The notes under the pieces were generated by a model. The model made no database searches. It worked only from the letters and a program-made list of their open reading frames with translations, and was not told the DNA's origin. A stretch of DNA of 64,000 nt from Tubulanus polymorphus (Eukaryota > Nemertea > Palaeonemertea > Tubulaniformes > Tubulanidae), in the NCBI RefSeq assembly GCF_964204645.1, contig NC_134030.1:18171110-18235109 (forward strand), written 5' to 3'. Both the position numbers and the translations under genes were made by a program. How positions within the stretch are numbered: the stretch's first letter is position 1; every line of letters begins with the position of its first letter. Below are positions 58,160 through 64,000 of the stretch, in pieces.

Positions 58160-59629
58160 AGACACTCGAAGCACCATCGCGGAAACAATATCTATATCAG
58201 CACCGGCCATGTCTTCTATCTAATTAATTCAATTAAACAAGAAATCCGTATACGCTAAATTAGAACATTAACTCTACGTCTTTCTTTCCTCATTTCTAAT
58301 TTATCCAATTAAGTAAAAATGAATCTTATTCTAACTTTTTAATCATACGGAACATTTAATTAAAGACACACCGACAACTTCGAAAAATTTCCTCTCGTTC
58401 TCCGCCCTTGAACTATCAAACTGCTATCCGACGTACAACCGTCAGTCAGATGATGATAATATTCAAATAGAGCGTATTTGTTGAAAGTGTATTTAATTCA
58501 GTGACGAATTTACCGAGGAAAAATCTATCTTTAAGAAAATCTGTGTCGAAATTCCAGTGTTTGCGATACCTAAAGTATCAATACTTCGTAGCAAATATAC
58601 AAATCTGATCCTGAAAATTAGGATGATGCTCCCTGGTATACAGTGAACCCACGATGTACCACCCTCCCATATACCGCCAGGTTCAGTCCATGCACCCCGC
58701 TTTACCGCCATACCCTCTAAACCACCAAAATCGTTTTGCACCGATATGGGAGGTATATCTGGGGTCGATCGTATTGATAAGAATGAGCATGTCCGCAACT
58801 GTTAATGGCAAATCGTCTACAGTACCTACGAAATAGATTTTTCTGTTTACGATGTCCTCAGATTGTTTTCGTCGAGTTAGAAACCAAGTCTGGCTCTATA
58901 GCTCTGCTCAAAGCAGCCATGCACCACTCCAGTTTATATATCCTCATCGAATCGTTTACAACAACGAAATACATTAGAAAAAAAAACATTCAAATTTTTT
59001 GAAAATCTATTCGTTTGACAAGATATACATTTACACAATTCTCACATCTTCCAGAATATTTGGGGTGAAAATTGTATGTCTTTCTCCAAAAATTTTGCCT
59101 GAAATCAAGTAAGTTTGGAAGCATACGAATATTTTGAACATAAGCAAATGAAAATGTTTTGCCAATGAATGAAACTTATGAAATCGTGGTTCAAATTTTC
59201 TTAAGGTGGTCATCTGGGTGGAACTTCGTTGAGTGTTCCGATTTACCTTACACAATGCCGTACTATTTTGGACTGAGGAAATAAAGCAATTCAGTGGGAA
59301 ACTGAGTTAATCAAGACATGAACTTTCTGTCCATACATGCTATTATATACAAATGTGATTGTCACCTAAACAATGCAACGACATGTAAAATATACATATA
59401 CATACATTTATCATTACTTTCATCATGCATGCAGCATTGATTTACATTTTTCCCAGACAGACACAGGTTGACGGTAAGATTATCCGGACGTTCGGTAGAA
59501 GTAAGCCTCTTAAAACCGTATGAAAATCATTGCGCTAAACACGCCCGATTTACCCTCTGTTCATCGACATTCTTTAAAAAGCAGGAATGTATTTGACACG
59601 CGAGCTTTGAATCTTATCACTCAACAAAC
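58160..59629. other. no gene recognised; pogo-like relic
   Basis: TACAGTGAACCCACGATGTACC at 58639 with GATATGGGAGGTATATCTGG near 58744 resembles a Tigger/pogo end. Nothing else is supportable. Confidence 0.4.
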
Positions 59630-60702
59630 ATGAAGGTTTGTACCACGAATATCAACAGGAATCAGAATTATTAGAACTGTTAGTAAACTGTAGGTCTGTG
59701 TTGTATACATTGTTCGAAAATTGGTCATTTTTACAGATCTTCGTTTTGGTTGTCGCAGTCGTTTTACTCATTTCAGGAGTAGTTTCCACCGAAGGTAAGC
59801 GAATTAGATCTTATTTGGATCCTCGTGATTTAATCATAAAATGATAAAAACTAATTGTATCGAATCCGATATGTACATGTATCTCATAAATAACCAACCA
59901 AACTCTCGGTTTTCATTCCATTCTTACCGATAATTGATTATGTTGATAATAACGATAATCAAACAATTACTAGAAAATGGCATAACGTCAAGCGTGTCAT
60001 CACGATAAATTAAAAGTTAAGTTTTTCCTTTGAAGAGTGTGAGAGCTAACAAAAATCAAGATTTCCGCTTGTGGCCATGAGCGAGAAAGCTGCAGTAAAT
60101 CATGTACCTATCCATAACTCAAGCCGGGTTTAAAAGGAAATCGCAGGTCATTCGATGTGTGTAGACCGCTAACAGCTGACTGACGCGAGGACTGAGACGT
60201 GCATGATTCACTAATGAATGAATAGTAAATTGTGATTTTAGAGAAAAATATGTGGTGGTGAAATGGACTAGGTGATACTAAAACAAAGTATCATTATCGT
60301 CAATTAAATCATCGGAGGATGTCATAGGTGACTATAGCGCTCTACACACATCAAATAATGCCCATTTCATTAAACTTGGTACGGGGTACGAGGTCACTGA
60401 ATGATATGATTTGATATTGTGCCGGTGTGGTTAATATCGCTTGTTCCCGTCATTCCGCTACAGTACAACGCCCGGTTAAAAAACCGTTTTCCAAAACAAT
60501 GATCGAGTTAGCACAATTTGAAAACGATACTGTTTTTTTCTATCTTTCAGAATTATCTTCTCATAGAACCAAAAGGCGTTTTCCGTGTACGTGCGCTGAC
60601 GGTAAACGAGGTGTAAGATTCTATGAGGTCGGTTGCGGCGATGGATACCACAAATGTGGTTATAGATCGTACTATAACCCGACAACTTGTTGCTCCAAAT
60701 AA
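59630..60702 (+). CDS. secreted six-cysteine peptide, anemone-neurotoxin/defensin-like
   Basis: Three exons: ATGAAG (59630-59635), 59737-59794 and 60551-60702, with matching phases. The precursor has a signal peptide (MK then IFVLVVAVVLLISG), a short propeptide ending in a KRR cleavage site, and a mature part of about 40 residues. The cysteine pattern is C-x-C-x13-C-x6-C-x10-C-C, with a Gly before the third Cys and an aromatic-His pair before the fourth. That is the pattern of the sea-anemone type I/II sodium-channel toxin family, which shares its fold with beta-defensins. It is no proof of toxicity; an antimicrobial or signalling role is as likely. AATAAA lies near 60741. No lesion is seen. 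Confidence 0.75.
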
Positions 60703-60749
60703 GGGATCTGTTATGAGTCGATAATTCGACGATTCTAATGAATAAAGGA

Positions 60750-62395
60750 TATCATTTCAATGCAATTGATTATCGGTCTGTTTTTTCGTTGATTTTCCTG
60801 GTTGATATACGTAGTCGCTAAAATATCGAAAGTTTGCTGCTGTTCTAGAATGAACTAACCGATGTTTCGGTTGGTCTGATACAGCGGCAAACTGTGCCGA
60901 TGATTGTTTTGCCTGCAGGTGCGATGGGAAGCCGCAACGCTATTGTGGCAATCGATGATTCCTCATGTTGCAAGCAAATATCCGCCGGGTGTCGCTAGTG
61001 TAGATGATAAATCAATCTCGTATATGTACGACGTTCGGAAGCTTTCTCGGTTAATGAAGACATAAATCTGAATTGCTTATTTACAAGTATCGACATCTTT
61101 AAAATTTCTCTATTCTGCATCGGAATGCAGAGCTTAACTAGAAAATGACGTCGATAGGATGCTCTTCATTATAACTATTGTTGAATAGTTTATCGTTTCC
61201 AAATGAACGCGTTGTTTTCTGTAAGATCGTGAATTCGATTCAAAGCGCACGAGATACTGTAGAAAATGTTATTGTTGCAACCAGCGTAGTTAGGTTTATA
61301 TTTTGTAGCAGATTATACTGCTGCTGCCTGGCAGTAACATATTGAGGTCAGCTAATCATTTGGCAACGCGGAAATCTGCGTTAACTTATTGTTTTTAATA
61401 GTGCGTGGATATTTTGGTGGAAAAGTATCGACTTTCTAATCTCCAACACGTATCCAGCTAGCACAGCGACGTTGGAATGACGTCAGATGATCGTCGCCGA
61501 CTGACCCTACCGACGTCGGAATTTCAACATCAACTAGACGTCAATTCACCAGCTCATATCGACCTTTTTTTCAAAATTTATGAGCATTTTACATTTTGAA
61601 AGCACTGTTGCATTGTGTGTTAAATAAAATTGAGATTGTGTGCCAATTTGCGATTCTATAATTTTTTTCTCTATACGTCATCATTTGCGACGTTGGACAG
61701 TCGTCTGAAAATGACGCCATTCCGATGCTGGGGTCATGACATTGAATGAAGAGTCACTCTAACTTCTTTTGCAGATGTTACGTCTAATCAACTTTTAAAG
61801 ACTTCAATTTGTTTAAAAAACGAAAATAAACTTTAAATCGTTTCGGAAGTCGCGTGAATTTTATTTGTAGCGCGCGTGGGATTCGACTCTACAATGGTGA
61901 ATACTTGACGGTCTCGAACGGTTGCGAACTAGTACAAACCATTAGCGAAAGTAGAAACCGGCACGCCGTGAGAAATTCTTTTGTCGTATTGTATGGTAAA
62001 TTTTCGCATTCATAATCTTCTTCCATCCGCGCAAGCATTGAAGAGACCGACAATAATAAGGGGTAATAGCTAACAATTGTTTACGGAGAATCTTTATATC
62101 GCTAATAGTTAGAGAAAATCACAGTATTTTAAAGCAGTAGGCCTATCACCAAAATAAATCCGGGCCACGGCTCGTATTCGTAATTACCTTTTTAATAGGC
62201 CTAACCCTCTTCCCGAGTCTAAGCCACGTTTTAATCGTAAAATAACTTCTTTCAAAACTCTTGGTTAATTGGTGAACAGAAAGATTAGATCTGTTGAGAC
62301 CTCCTTATATGGGCTAGGCCTAAAAGCCTTGTTTGTTTTTCCCGTTCACGTTAAAATAATTCCATCTCATCTGGCTTTTCTTGCTTCGCTCTGCT
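60750..62395. other. mostly noncoding, with a probable MITE at 61455-61740
   Basis: AGCGACGTTGGAATGACGTCAGATGATCGTC near 61465 is mirrored in part by GTCGTCTGAAAATGACGCCATTCCGATGCTGG near 61700, giving an imperfect element of about 290 bp. The rest shows nothing recognisable. Confidence 0.45.
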
Positions 62396-62405
62396 GAAAT
62401 GTCAT

Positions 62406-64000
62406 TTGAAAGAAAAAAAAAATGACACTACTGTGTCTTCTTGGACAAAGCGCCGGCAAATATTGGCTGAGGTTAATCAAATAATGCAGTCATTTACAGA
62501 TGATGAGAGTAGACCTAACAACAATGGTTCTGTTTTAAATGAAAACCAGAGTAATGAACTCTACCTCATCACAGCCCATCACACCTGAAATGAACTCAAA
62601 TGAGATTCCTGACCAAAGTGGCTGCGATGAAATTTATTTCACGATGTTCGACAATAGTATTGATGACACTGACAATGTCAGTAGCGGTGATACACCTAAT
62701 CCAGGCCTACTGTATTCCAGTGGTGATGAATCCGATTCCCGTCGTTCTAATAAAACTGATGATCACAGTTTACAAGATAGGTTAAAGGAGTGGGCTGTCA
62801 AAAACTCTATTTCGCATGTTTCAATGTCAGAACTTCTGTCCTTATTACAGCCATATCACCCTTATTTACCTCGCGATTCTCGCACCCTTCTAAAAACGGC
62901 TCGTTCCAATTCATACGAAATATTATCTCTCTCCGGTGGGTCATATTTTCATTTTGGTCTACAGAGGTCACTTTGTCTTTTGATTGAAAATCTAGCCACC
63001 CGGTTTGTAGTATCATGTGAGCTAAAATTACTAGTTAATGTTGATGGCAACCCTCTTTTTGAAAGTAGCAAAGCATTTTGGCCTGTTTTATGAAGCTGAT
63101 TCTTCGGAACAATTTAGAAGGAACAAAAATTTTCATTGCTGGCTTATACTTTGCACGCAACAAGCCTACCGATACTAAATTCCTGGACCCATTTATTAAT
63201 GAGATGGTCGACCTTGAGCGGAATGGCTTTTTGTACGATGAAATGCGATATACAGTATCTTTATCCGCAGTGATATGTGATGCACCTGCACTTGCATTTG
63301 TCAAACATATCAAAGGCCACAATGGTTATTATGGATGCAGCGAGTGTAGCATACCAGGTACCTGGGATACTAAAATGATATTCAACAATAGCAATTATCC
63401 ATTACGTACCGATACCAATTTTAGATAAATGTCTGATCAGGACCACCATATTCAAGGGGTTTCTCCTTTTACACGCCTCCCTATAGATGTGATTACGCAT
63501 TTTCCTCTGGATTATATGCATTTGGTTTGTCTTGGAGTTGTGAAACGGCTGATTAAGTTTTGGTTGAATGGTCCTTTAAACTGCAGGATGCCATCTCACA
63601 TCATTGCGAGTATTTCTCAAAAAATTATACAGTTGTCGAAATTTGTGCCATCAGAATTCAATAGAAAAGGCCGGTCGTTCTCTGAATTAGCTTACTGGAA
63701 AGCAACAGAATAAAGATTGTTTCTTCTGTATACTGGAATTGTGGCACTAAAATCTCAGCTGCCTGAAGAGTTATATAGGAATTTTCTAATCCTTAGTGTT
63801 GCTATTTGGTGCTTATGTCACCCTACTATGTATTTGTCTCATTCTGATTATGCCAACAGCCTCCTTTACTTATTTGTGGATAGTTACTCAACAATCTATG
63901 GAAATAAGGCTATGGTTTATAATGTTCACAACCTGATTCATATTTCTGATGATGTAAAAAAACATGGAAATCTTGATGATTATTCAGCATTTCCATTTGA
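62406..64000 (+). pseudogene. CACTA/EnSpm-type (TNP2-like) transposase, broken and cut by the window end
   Basis: Recognisable blocks in order: NVDGNPLFESSKAFWPV near 63038, IFIAGLYFARNKP, VICDAPALAFVKHIKGHNGYYGC near 63272 (zinc-binding Cys and Asp), FPLDYMHLVCLGVVKRL near 63505, SELAYWKATE near 63681, and VYNVHNLIH near 63918. These are the catalytic-core blocks of the CMC (CACTA/Mirage/Chapaev) group as seen in animal EnSpm-like elements. Lesions: a frameshift near 63090, TAA at 63426 and TAA at 63711. The frame stays readable to 64000. An N-terminal part (62406-62580) is in another frame after a run of ten A's. Confidence 0.75.

Overview
The window is nuclear DNA of an animal, most likely a marine invertebrate. 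GT-AG introns, a rhodopsin-type GPCR, immunoglobulin-like receptor exons, an NLR relic and a crowd of metazoan transposons support this. The sequence alone does not fix the phylum. Base composition is AT-rich. All gene models below were built by eye from open frames, splice sites and intron phase.

Layout. 0.2-0.95 kb: Penelope-like relic. 1.8-4.9 kb: NACHT-LRR (NLR) pseudogene plus a second NLR scrap. 5.35-5.75 kb: C-rich minisatellite. 6.1-9.0 kb: first copy of a 2.9 kb block repeated at 44-47 kb. 9.5-10.0 kb: second Penelope-like relic. 10.0-32.1 kb: Ig-type receptor gene A, with its signal-peptide exon at 10.7 kb and its remaining exons at 28.7-32.1 kb. Its 18 kb first intron holds a CR1-type LINE (12.4-17.0 kb), a hammerhead-ribozyme motif (21.8 kb) and a P-element-like transposon (23.3-27.8 kb). 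33.2-34.0 kb: inverted partial copy of the receptor. 34.04-43.86 kb: a 9.8 kb element bounded by identical 300 bp inverted repeats, carrying a HECT ubiquitin-ligase gene and an intact-looking DDE integrase gene that converge. 44-47 kb: second copy of the 2.9 kb block. 48.7-53.0 kb: ISL2EU-type transposon (THAP transposase plus SAP/SWIM/YqaJ nuclease). 53.2-54.9 kb: 5' part of receptor gene B. 55-56.3 kb: 109 bp tandem repeats and a tRNA-derived SINE. 57.2-58.2 kb: GPCR. 59.6-60.7 kb: small secreted six-cysteine peptide of the sea-anemone-neurotoxin/defensin type. 62.4 kb to the end: broken CACTA/EnSpm-type transposase.

How it fits together. The host part is a tandem immune-type receptor locus. 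Gene A and gene B share a promoter-proximal block, a signal-peptide exon and strict phase-1 domain exons, and the 2.9 kb block recurs next to them. The locus has been expanded and broken by at least six transposon classes. The most unusual item is the 34-44 kb element. It pairs an integrase with a ubiquitin ligase that appears to carry SAM, ubiquitin-binding zinc-finger, UIM and HECT modules, and its perfect 300 bp ends suggest recent movement.
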